A stretch of DNA of 19,952 nucleotides from an uncultured Pseudomonadota bacterium (GTDB taxonomy: Bacteria > Desulfobacterota_B > Binatia > UBA9968), in assembly GCA_946478635.1 (NCBI GenBank), contig CAMLCX010000024.1:1-19952 (forward strand), written 5' to 3'. How positions within the stretch are numbered: the stretch's first letter is position 1; every line of letters begins with the position of its first letter. A model generated the notes under the pieces. That model was not told where the DNA came from and did no database searches. It worked only from the letters and a program-made list of their open reading frames with translations. This document shows positions 7,595 to 14,328 of this stretch, one piece after another. The position numbers were made by a program, and so were the translations under genes.

Positions 7595-7844
7595 CACGCT
7601 CCCGGGCAAAAAACCTGACCCACTGAATCAATCTTACAAACGCGCCGGTAAACGCGAGTGCGGTGCATAATAAGAGCAACCATGGAGAACTACCGAAATA
7701 TTCATCTAGAAAGTAACCAACCACCAGTCCGCCAAGAATGGTTCCTGGCAACTCGAAAGCTACTCCCAAATATAAACCCGCTCGTCTTAGGAGAGGAGTT
7801 TGGTTTTCTTGCCGGTCGTTGGAACGGCCCGGGACATTCCCCAC
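7557..7844 (-). CDS. atpZ: AtpZ/ATPase_gene1-like small membrane protein
   Basis: The 95-residue protein has two membrane segments in a hairpin (about 26-47 and 53-77, including PGTILGGLVVGYFLDEYFGSS), a layout typical of the AtpZ (formerly gene 1/AtpQ) family encoded at the head of atp operons. AtpZ works with AtpI in ion supply or assembly of Fo. The only good start is a GTG at 7844, since an in-frame TAG lies five codons upstream. The Shine-Dalgarno sequence is weak. It begins 24 nt after the hemL stop and overlaps atpI. Confidence 0.75.
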   Translation of the reverse strand: MGNVPGRSNDRQENQTPLLRRAGLYLGVAFELPGTILGGLVVGYFLDEYFGSSPWLLLLCTALAFTGAFVRLIQWVRFFARERDGISGQKNDTSN

Positions 7845-7868
7845 TGCGTTAGTCTTCTAGCATGAGGT

Positions 7869-9167
7869 TTAGAGGCGATCAAGTTTGGGTTCGGTCCTGG
7901 CCCAGTCACCAAAGGCGCGAATTGTCGCATCTAAATCAGCTTTTGTGTGGGCCAGCGAGAGAAACATCGCTTCGAACGGCGCCGGAGGAAGATAAATTCC
8001 TCGACTCAACATGCCATGGAAAAACCGGGCGAATTGTTCGCGGTCGCATTTTCTTGCTTCCTCGGCATTTTCCACCTGATCGACCCCGAAGAACAAGGTC
8101 ATCAGGGAACCGGCTCGATTGATCACCGACCTTATTTTGTTCTGAGCGAGGATCAACCCGAACTCGTTTTCGAGTTGCTGACCCATTTTTTCCAGAGTTT
8201 CGTAGGTACCGCTTCGGGATAATTGATCGAGTGTCGCCAAGCCCGCGCTTACCGCAATCGGGTTACCGGAAAGTGTTCCGGCTTGATATACCGGCCCGGA
8301 AGGAGCGAGCCGATCCATAATTTTTCGCCGTCCGCCAAATCCAGCCAGTGGAAAACCGCCGCCCACTATCTTCCCTATGCAGGTGAGGTCGGGTTTAATG
8401 TGAAAAACCTCTTGCGCGCCGCCAAGCGCAACCCGGAAACCGGTAATGACCTCGTCAAAGATCAGGAGTGCGCCATGTTGGCGGGTGATTTCCCTTAGCC
8501 GGCTCAGAAAACCCGGCTTCGGTGCAATCACACCCATATTGCCGCAAATCGGCTCAACAATCATTGCGGCAATATCTTTTCCGCTCCTGTCGAATATCCT
8601 TTGCACGGACGGAAAGTCGTTGTAGGTAGCGGTCAAAGTTTCGCGCGTAAATCCCTCTGGCACACCGGGACTATCGGGCAGCCCAAGCGTAGCCACAGCC
8701 GATCCGGCTCGGACCAAAAGGCCGTCGGAATGGCCGTGATAGCACCCGTCGAATTTCACTATCTTTCGCCGTCCCGTAAACGCCCGTGCCAGTCGGATTG
8801 CCGTCATCGTCGCCTCAGTACCGGAACTCACTAGACGCAATGACTGCATCGAAGGCATCAGTCGTGTGACCATCTCGGCCAAACGAACTTCACCCTCTGT
8901 CGGAGCGCCAAAGGTGAACCCTTTCGAAAGACGGTTCCTCACTGCGCGCAAAACCTCTGGATGAGCGTGCCCTAAAATCAACGGCCCCCAAGACCCGACA
9001 AAGTCGATGTATCTTTTTCCATCAACGTCGAAAACGTGGCTTCCTTTGCCGCGTTCGATAATCAGCGGGTGGCCCCCGACCGACTTCCAGGCACGCACCG
9101 GGCTGTTTACTCCGCCGGGAATTTTTTTTATGGCGCGTTGAAAAACTTCTTCTGACTTGCTTGCCAT
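7869..9167 (-). CDS. hemL: Glutamate-1-semialdehyde 2,1-aminomutase
   Basis: This PLP enzyme converts glutamate-1-semialdehyde to 5-aminolevulinate in the C5 pathway of tetrapyrrole synthesis. The 432 residues from the ATG at 9167 begin MASKSEEVFQRAIKKIPGG, which matches the family start. The GTG at 9188 would add seven residues with no ribosome binding site. Class-III aminotransferase features are visible: SSGTEATM near 115, the PLP-nitrogen aspartate D238 in LLIFDEVITGFR, and the Schiff-base lysine K266 in CIGKIVGGGFPLAGFGG. The gene leads a minus-strand series into atpZ-atpI-atpB-atpE, so haem and ATP synthase synthesis may be co-transcribed. It diverges from dnaA across a 380-bp gap. Confidence 0.95.
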   Translation of the reverse strand: MASKSEEVFQRAIKKIPGGVNSPVRAWKSVGGHPLIIERGKGSHVFDVDGKRYIDFVGSWGPLILGHAHPEVLRAVRNRLSKGFTFGAPTEGEVRLAEMVTRLMPSMQSLRLVSSGTEATMTAIRLARAFTGRRKIVKFDGCYHGHSDGLLVRAGSAVATLGLPDSPGVPEGFTRETLTATYNDFPSVQRIFDRSGKDIAAMIVEPICGNMGVIAPKPGFLSRLREITRQHGALLIFDEVITGFRVALGGAQEVFHIKPDLTCIGKIVGGGFPLAGFGGRRKIMDRLAPSGPVYQAGTLSGNPIAVSAGLATLDQLSRSGTYETLEKMGQQLENEFGLILAQNKIRSVINRAGSLMTLFFGVDQVENAEEARKCDREQFARFFHGMLSRGIYLPPAPFEAMFLSLAHTKADLDATIRAFGDWARTEPKLDRL

Positions 9168-9178
9168 ACGCGGAATCG

Positions 9179-9207
9179 TTGCTAACACCGCGGTGCTAGG
9201 GTGTCAA
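9179..9207 (-). promoter_or_regulatory. Candidate hemL promoter with palindrome in the spacer
   Basis: On the minus strand a perfect -35 TTGACA (9207-9202) is followed after 17 nt by TAGCAA (9184-9179), a weak -10. The spacer contains the perfect 10-bp palindrome CACCGCGGTG (9186-9195), extended by CTA/TAG arms (9182-9184 and 9197-9199). The palindrome could be an operator. If this promoter is used, the leader before the ATG at 9167 would be only a few nucleotides. Confidence 0.4.
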
Positions 9208-9218
9208 CATGGTTGCGA

Positions 9219-9284
9219 AATTCCCAAAAAAAATTTTATCTTTCTTTTTTCTTGCAAAGAAATTTGAAAAGGACTATTTAAAAC
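9219..9284. other. AT-rich stretch in the hemL-dnaA gap
   Basis: This 66-bp block is dominated by A and T runs (for example CCCAAAAAAAATTTTATC and TTTCTTTTTTCTTGC), in contrast to the GC-rich surroundings. It lies about 190 bp to the left of the DnaA box palindrome. It could be an unwinding element or promoter DNA. No convincing gene lies in the hemL-dnaA gap. Confidence 0.4.
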
Positions 9285-9466
9285 GCTTCCGAACAATATA
9301 AGCGTGTCGCCGCAAAATTTTCTTTTTCGGCAGATGGAGAATTTTCCCACGAATTTGATCTCGGGAAATCTTTTTCCAGGACGGGCGCAATGTTGACGAT
9401 TCCATCGCCGGTATACGGTTCGCGTAATCTCAACTACACGCAATCCAACTCCGGAGCACAATTGGC

Positions 9467-9499
9467 GTTATCCACAGCTGTGGATAACCTTGTGTGTAA
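9467..9499. promoter_or_regulatory. DnaA box palindrome upstream of dnaA
   Basis: Two perfect consensus DnaA boxes face each other: TTATCCACA (9468-9476) and TGTGGATAA (9479-9487). They are separated by GC and form a 22-bp perfect palindrome (9467-9488). A degenerate box, TGTGTGTAA, follows at 9491-9499 with two mismatches. The palindrome ends 60 bp before the dnaA start, a usual position for autoregulation of dnaA and for one half of a bipartite origin. Confidence 0.85.
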
Positions 9500-9547
9500 C
9501 TCTTTCCCTTTTTTGTCTTGTAGTTTCAATAGAATAACGGTGCTGAC

Positions 9548-10879
9548 ATGAGCGAACAGTGGGTCCAAGCATTACCCGTTCTCCGGGAACTGATCGGCGC
9601 CCAGAATTTTGACACGTGGATTGCGCCGATTCGGTTCGTGTCGCGGAGCAAGAATGAAGTTCTTCTTGATGTACCGAATAAGTTTTTTCGCGACTGGATT
9701 ACTGAACATTACATTGAGAAACTCGAAAGTGTTCTAAGCTCGTCGGCGAAACACGGGGTGCGAGTGATTTTTCAAGTCAATGAAAAATCGACCAAGCCGC
9801 ATACCGAAAAGACGGTAAAAAAAGATGTCCAGGAACGCGACAGGCCGCAGCGCGCGAACAATCTCGTCGAAAAGTATACTTTTGCAAATTTCGTGATTGG
9901 GGCCAGTAATCAGTTTGCTCACGCCGCCTGCGTCGCCGTCGCAAATCAACCGGGAGATAATTATAACCCGTTATTTATTTACGGCGGAGTCGGTCTGGGG
10001 AAAACCCACTTGGTCAATGCCATCGGGCACCACGCCGCGGCGCAGCGCCCCGGGTTGAAGGTTGTTTATCTAAGTTCCGAGTCGTTCATGAATGAATTAA
10101 TCGGGTCGCTCCGCCGCGATAAAATGGATGAATTTAAAAGGAAATTTAGAAATGTGGATATTTTGATTCTCGATGACGTCCAGTTCATTGCGGGCAAAGA
10201 GCGCACCCAGGAAGAGTTCTTTCATACCTTCAACTCTCTTTATGATTCCCACAAGCAGATTGTGATCACATCGGATAAGTTCCCAAAGGAGATTCCCGGC
10301 ATTGAAGATCGGCTAAGAAACCGCTTCGAGTGGGGTCTCATCGCCGACATTCAACCGCCCGATATGGAAACCCGGGTCGCTATTCTGCAAAAGAAGGCTG
10401 AGGCCGAATCTGTTCAACTGCCTCATGATGTCGCGATCTTCCTTGCTTCCAATATCGATTCCAACGTGCGCGAGCTGGAAGGATCTCTAACTCGGCTTGG
10501 CGCGTTTTCTTCTCTGACTAAAGCTACGATCACGGTAGATCTAGCAAAAGACGTGCTACGCAATACTTTGAACGGCGCAAAACGAGAAATAACCGTCGAA
10601 AATATTCAAAAAACGATTTGTGATTACTTCAATCTCAAAATTTCTGATCTAAAAGCGAAACGACGGACGCAGAATATCGCGCTACCGCGCCAGATGGCTA
10701 TGTATCTTTGCCGCAAATTTACCGAAACGTCTTTTCCGGCCATTGGGGATAAGTTCGGCGGGCGGGATCACTCCACGGTGATTCATGCATCGAAAACCAT
10801 TGAACGAAAAATCAAAGAAGACCCACACATGCAAACAACAATCGAGAAACTTGAGCGGAATTTGAACATTCGAAAGTAA
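9548..10879 (+). CDS. dnaA: Chromosomal replication initiator DnaA
   Basis: This AAA+ protein binds DnaA boxes and opens the origin. The 443 residues cover domain I (about 1-80, starting MSEQWVQALPVLRELIG), a short linker domain II (to about 108) and the AAA+ domain III. Domain III has Walker A GGVGLGKTHL (K152) and Walker B ILILDDVQF (D209/D210). Domain IV carries the DnaA signature FGGRDHSTVIHASKTIE (about 403-419), which contacts the box. The ATG at 9548 fits the family N-terminus, but no clear Shine-Dalgarno sequence precedes it (AATAACGGTGCTGAC), suggesting low or specially controlled translation. It is flanked by DnaA boxes on both sides and followed by dnaN. Confidence 0.98.
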   Translation: MSEQWVQALPVLRELIGAQNFDTWIAPIRFVSRSKNEVLLDVPNKFFRDWITEHYIEKLESVLSSSAKHGVRVIFQVNEKSTKPHTEKTVKKDVQERDRPQRANNLVEKYTFANFVIGASNQFAHAACVAVANQPGDNYNPLFIYGGVGLGKTHLVNAIGHHAAAQRPGLKVVYLSSESFMNELIGSLRRDKMDEFKRKFRNVDILILDDVQFIAGKERTQEEFFHTFNSLYDSHKQIVITSDKFPKEIPGIEDRLRNRFEWGLIADIQPPDMETRVAILQKKAEAESVQLPHDVAIFLASNIDSNVRELEGSLTRLGAFSSLTKATITVDLAKDVLRNTLNGAKREITVENIQKTICDYFNLKISDLKAKRRTQNIALPRQMAMYLCRKFTETSFPAIGDKFGGRDHSTVIHASKTIERKIKEDPHMQTTIEKLERNLNIRK

Positions 10880-11025
10880 TTGTGAATATCCTGTGATTAA
10901 TGGGCAGAATGGCTGTGAAAGGTTACGCACCAATCTCAAAGAGGCGCTTGAAGGAACTCATAAGGAGAGTAAAACTCAGATTTAGACCACAAGCTAGGTT
11001 TGCGATTTATAATGCCAAAGCCGTC

Positions 11026-11080
11026 TTTTCCACCTTATCCACAACCCCTACTATTACTCCTTGATTTTATATATATATAA
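11026..11080 (+). promoter_or_regulatory. oriC: Putative oriC unwinding region (DnaA boxes, DnaA-trios, AT-rich element)
   Basis: In the dnaA-dnaN gap the order is as follows. A degenerate box TTTTCCACC (11026-11034) is directly adjacent to a perfect box TTATCCACA (11035-11043). Next is the C-rich spacer ACCCC (11044-11048), then CTACTATTA (11048-11056), CTC and CTT (to 11062). An AT-only run follows, TTTTATATATATATAA (11065-11080). Read 3' to 5' on the opposite strand the triplets are GAT, GAT, AAT, GAG, GAA, and four of the five fit the DnaA-trio rule (G/A)A(T/A). This matches the layout of the B. subtilis basal unwinding system. Two weaker box-like sites lie at 10881-10889 and 10892-10900. 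Confidence 0.75.
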
Positions 11081-11106
11081 GAGACTAGAAATCGTAGGGA
11101 GGAAGT

Positions 11107-12213
11107 ATGGAAATTAAAGCCAAGCGAGAAAGTCTTCTCGCAACGCTTTATTGGACGCAGAGTATTGTCGAGCGGCGTAACACGATGCCGATCCTCGCCA
11201 ATGTTCTGTTCGAAGCGGTCAAAGGATCCATTCGAGTGACAGCGACCGACCTGGAAGTCGGGGTACGAGGAGAAATCGAAGGCGACGTTTCGAAAGAAGG
11301 GATGGTCACTGTCAACGCGAAGAAAATTTACGAGATTATCCGGGAAGTGCCGAATGAGCAGGTACAACTCAAGCGTTTGGAAAATGATTGGGTCGAGATC
11401 CGCAGCGGTAAATCAGTGTTTAAAATCGTCGGTATAGACGCTAAAGAATTCCCTCAGTTTCCCAAGTTCGATAGCAAGGCTCTGTCGACGACTCCGGCTG
11501 CTACTTTGCGCGAAATGATCGAACGTACGCTATTTTCGGTTTCTACGGATGAGACGCGTTATAGCTTGAACGGCGTGTTTATCGAGCAAGGTGAGGGCTC
11601 CAGCATTAGGATGGTTGCGACTGATGGTCATCGATTGGCGTTCGAAGAAAAGGCAGTTGGATCCTTCGGTCTGACCAAAGGGGTGATCTTACCGCGTAAA
11701 GGTTTAGCGGAATTGAAGAAGCTTTTGGAAAGTGGCGATGATGGTGCGGTGTCGCTCGGATTTAAAGAAAACATGGGGCTCGTAACTAAGGACAAGATCG
11801 AGCTTTTTATGCGCCTGATCGATGGCGATTTTCCCGACTACACAAAGGTCATACCGAAAGGAAATCCTTATACTGTAAAAATCGAACACGATGAGCTCCA
11901 GCAGGCCTTGCGCCGGGTGTCGATCCTGTCGAGCGAGCGCTACAAGGGAATTCGCATGGAGTTTAGCGAGGGTAAAGTGTCGATTTCTGCGAATAATCCC
12001 GATTTAGGCGAGGCCGTGGAGGAGATCGAGGCCGAATATAAGGGCAAGCCGCTCTCTATTGGTTTTAACGCGCGTTATCTCATCGATGTCTTGGGTGTGC
12101 TGGGCGGAGATGGCGAGATTGATATGGAACTCAAAGATGAGTTGAGTCCTAGCGTTATTCGCAAAGCGGGAGTCGATAGCTATTTGTATGTCTTGATGCC
12201 GATGCGGCTTTGA
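11107..12213 (+). CDS. dnaN: DNA polymerase III beta subunit (sliding clamp)
   Basis: This ring-shaped clamp tethers DNA polymerase III to DNA. The 368-residue length and three-fold clamp layout are normal. Recognisable parts are the N-terminal block with IVERRNTMPILANVLFEA (about 19-36), the second domain with ETRYSLNGVFIE and VATDGHRLAFEE, and the C-terminus ending YLYVLMPMRL, the usual clamp ending. GGGAGG lies 5 nt before the ATG. It follows dnaA after 227 bp of probable origin DNA and faces the isocitrate lyase-family gene across 24 bp. Confidence 0.98.
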   Translation: MEIKAKRESLLATLYWTQSIVERRNTMPILANVLFEAVKGSIRVTATDLEVGVRGEIEGDVSKEGMVTVNAKKIYEIIREVPNEQVQLKRLENDWVEIRSGKSVFKIVGIDAKEFPQFPKFDSKALSTTPAATLREMIERTLFSVSTDETRYSLNGVFIEQGEGSSIRMVATDGHRLAFEEKAVGSFGLTKGVILPRKGLAELKKLLESGDDGAVSLGFKENMGLVTKDKIELFMRLIDGDFPDYTKVIPKGNPYTVKIEHDELQQALRRVSILSSERYKGIRMEFSEGKVSISANNPDLGEAVEEIEAEYKGKPLSIGFNARYLIDVLGVLGGDGEIDMELKDELSPSVIRKAGVDSYLYVLMPMRL

Positions 12214-12237
12214 AGCATAGCCGTCATTGTTGTTGGC

Positions 12238-13101
12238 TTAGCCTTTATATTTTGCGTCGAGAGCATACTTTTCGTCCAAGCCGACGATATCGTTAAACTC
12301 ATTGAACGGCATTAACCTATCGAGTATCTTCAGAGTCGAACCATCGCGCCGCAGAGTCGTATAAACTTCCGTCAAAGATTGAGCGACTGAATAAAGCGGC
12401 GCCAACGGCCAAACGATCAAATCGAAGCCGAGATCCTTCAGCTCTTTAGGGCCCATAAGCGGCGTCACACCGCGTTCCAGCATATTGGCGACCAATGGTC
12501 CTGGCACGTTTCTGGCGATTTCGGCCATTTCTTCTTTTGATTCCGGCGCTTCAATAAATACCGCATCCGCCCCGGTTTCTTTAAACGCAATGCCGCGTTT
12601 GATCGCCGCCGGTAAGCCGAGCGCTTGGCGTGCATCGGTCCGTGCGACGATGAAAAAATCACGCCCCCGTTTAGTTTCAATTGCCGCTCGTAGTTTTTTT
12701 AACTGCTCATCGAGTGGAATGACCTGCTTGCCTTTCATATGGCCGCAGCGCTTGGGCCACACCTGATCTTCCAGGAACATTCCAGCGGCTCCGGCGCGTA
12801 GTAAATCCTCAACCGTTCGGATGACGTTTATGGCATTTCCATAGCCTGTGTCGGCATCGACGATGACCGGCGTATCAACGACCGAGCAGATGCGCTGGGC
12901 GGCGTTGACGACTTCAGTTTGGGTCAGGACGCCGAAGTCCGGCTCGCCGAGGAGCGTAGCCGAAAGGCTGTATCCGGTTATGAAAATGACTTCGAAGCCG
13001 GATCGTGCGGCGATCTTAGCGCTCAAAGCGTCATAAACTCCGGGCATAATGAGTTGCCCATGCTGTGCTAATGCTTCGCGAACAGGCTTTATTTTTTCCA
13101 T
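12238..13101 (-). CDS. Isocitrate lyase/PEP mutase superfamily enzyme
   Basis: This TIM-barrel enzyme belongs to the family of 2-methylisocitrate lyase, dimethylmalate lyase, oxaloacetate decarboxylase and PEP mutase. The 287 residues include the Mg2+-binding VDADTGYGNA (D82, D84), EDQVWPKRCGHMKGK with the lyase-type catalytic cysteine C119 (KRCGH), and FFIVARTDA. The cysteine in KRCGH favours a C-C lyase acting on a 2-hydroxy or 2-methyl dicarboxylate over a PEP mutase. The exact substrate is not determinable. The ATG at 13101 is chosen. A TTG at 13110 closer to a GAGG is an alternative that adds three residues. It starts 57 bp beyond the end of the next minus-strand gene. Confidence 0.88.
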   Translation of the reverse strand: MEKIKPVREALAQHGQLIMPGVYDALSAKIAARSGFEVIFITGYSLSATLLGEPDFGVLTQTEVVNAAQRICSVVDTPVIVDADTGYGNAINVIRTVEDLLRAGAAGMFLEDQVWPKRCGHMKGKQVIPLDEQLKKLRAAIETKRGRDFFIVARTDARQALGLPAAIKRGIAFKETGADAVFIEAPESKEEMAEIARNVPGPLVANMLERGVTPLMGPKELKDLGFDLIVWPLAPLYSVAQSLTEVYTTLRRDGSTLKILDRLMPFNEFNDIVGLDEKYALDAKYKG

Positions 13102-13158
13102 ACGAATCAACTACCTCGGGGAGTTACGATATCTCGACCACCGTTCGCTTTGCCGAGA

Positions 13159-13521
13159 TTACCTTCTTGGCCCGCGACCGAAACCGCCGCGGTGCGCCGG
13201 CGCCTCGAGTTTTGGCGCTGCGCGCAAAATCCTCGCGGGCCTTAACCCGAGAACATCGTCGCCGTAGCGCGATTTATCAAGATGATCGCAGCGAGCTTTG
13301 ATCTTGTGGCGAATCTGATGGCGCCGGACCATGTCGGTGCGCGCCGCTTTCAAGTCTTCCAGGTCAAGAACAACGTCCGACTCATGACCGCGGAGTTTGA
13401 CGTGGACGGTGAAGCGAGTTCCCGCGCCTTCTTTGGCGGAATAATCCACCCGTTTATCGATGCTCCGAATAATGTCGCGCAGCAGATTTTCTTCTTCTTG
13501 AAACACTCCCTTACCGAACAT
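13159..13521 (-). CDS. Hypothetical protein, 120 residues
   Basis: I do not recognise a family. The gene is credible because AAGGAGG sits 5 nt before the ATG at 13521 and the frame fills the gap between its neighbours. The N-terminus (MFGKGVFQEEENLLRDIIRS) looks helical and acidic. The middle (about 28-56) has EGAGTRFTVHVKLRG and VVLDLEDLKA, likely beta then helix. The last 30 residues are basic and rich in Arg, Pro and Gly, ending GGFGRGPRR, probably disordered and possibly nucleic-acid binding. No signal peptide or membrane segment is seen. An inverted repeat lies just upstream and may form a 5' leader structure. Confidence 0.7.
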   Translation of the reverse strand: MFGKGVFQEEENLLRDIIRSIDKRVDYSAKEGAGTRFTVHVKLRGHESDVVLDLEDLKAARTDMVRRHQIRHKIKARCDHLDKSRYGDDVLGLRPARILRAAPKLEAPAHRGGFGRGPRR

Positions 13522-13537
13522 ACAACCTCCTTCGGCT

Positions 13538-13595
13538 AAGACGTTGAAATAGGCTGTAAAAATTTACGACAATAAGGTCGTGAGTTCAACGTCTT
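13538..13595. repeat. Nested inverted repeat upstream of the 120-residue hypothetical gene
   Basis: AAGACGTTGAA (13538-13548) is a perfect 11-bp inverted match to TTCAACGTCTT (13585-13595). Inside the 36-nt loop there is a second hairpin, ACGAC (13566-13570) with GTCGT (13577-13581), and the short palindrome GTAAA-AA-TTTAC (13556-13567). On the minus strand it lies after the SDR stop (13609) and before the Shine-Dalgarno sequence of the hypothetical gene. It could act as a terminator-like or leader structure. Confidence 0.7.
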
Positions 13596-13608
13596 GTGCC
13601 GGGGAGTG

Positions 13609-14316
13609 CTAAAACGATTCCAAGGCTGGGCGCAAATCGATTTCTTGTGACCACGCAGTACGCGGTTGCCGCAGGCAAGAAATTACCGCTTCGGCGATGG
13701 CGCTTGGCGGGATGACCGTGTCGATTGGCCGATTGGGTTCGCGGGAACGAAGGCGCTGGGTATCGATCTGGCCATCGACGATGACATGAACGACGTGAAT
13801 ACCTTTGGGATGGAACTCTCTGGCAAGTGACTGCCCGAGCATACGCAAACCAGCCTTACCGATGGCCAGCGGGGCAAACCCCGCTTTCCCCCGGAGCGCG
13901 GCGGTGGCCCCGGTTAATGAGATGAAGCCATGACCCACTTTAAGCATATCCGGGATGACCGCCTGGGCGAGGTGCGCAGCGCCCATGACATTGGTCTCGA
14001 ACGACTGGCGAATCTGATCCGGGTCCATTTGCAGGAAGTCTCCGCGGCCGTAACCGCTGGCATTGTGCGCGAGCGCTGTGATTGGCCCGAAATTCTGTCG
14101 AATTTGCGCCACTGCGGCTTGGACGCTGCGTCGATCAGTGACGTCAGCCTGGACGCGGAGCACGGTACCACCGCTCGAATGAATCTCATCCGCCACAGGC
14201 TCGCTTGATTCCGGGTTGCGTGACAATAACCCAACTGCGTATCCTTCGTTGGCGAAAGCCCGTGCCAGTGCTGCGCCAGTACCGGGTCCGACCCCGGCGA
14301 TAATTGCCGCTTCCAT
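13609..14316 (-). CDS. Short-chain dehydrogenase/reductase-like protein lacking the catalytic Tyr
   Basis: The 235-residue protein has a Rossmann fold of SDR type. The N-terminal nucleotide motif is AGVGPGTGAALARAFA instead of TGxxxGxG, ADVTD follows near residue 60, and HNASGYG stands for the NNAG motif. The active-site YxxxK is here LAIGK, with L150 in place of tyrosine and K154 kept. Subgroups of SDRs with a non-tyrosine residue here and an altered glycine motif are known (for example the SDR_c10-type group, which has Phe). Redox activity by the standard mechanism is therefore doubtful. The ATG at 14316 has AGGA upstream. The gene starts 12 nt after the stop of the DHPD-like gene, so they are likely co-transcribed. 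Confidence 0.88.
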   Translation of the reverse strand: MEAAIIAGVGPGTGAALARAFANEGYAVGLLSRNPESSEPVADEIHSSGGTVLRVQADVTDRRSVQAAVAQIRQNFGPITALAHNASGYGRGDFLQMDPDQIRQSFETNVMGAAHLAQAVIPDMLKVGHGFISLTGATAALRGKAGFAPLAIGKAGLRMLGQSLAREFHPKGIHVVHVIVDGQIDTQRLRSREPNRPIDTVIPPSAIAEAVISCLRQPRTAWSQEIDLRPALESF

Positions 14317-14328
14317 AACATCAATTTC

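Noticed and set aside
9204..9461. 85-residue minus-strand frame in the hemL-dnaA gap
   Set aside because: It lies over AT-rich probable origin DNA, has no ribosome binding site or recognisable motif, and odd Cys/Arg/Lys composition.
12214..12237. Terminator between dnaN and the lyase-family gene
   Set aside because: Only an AGCC/GGCT match with a long loop and no T tract is seen.
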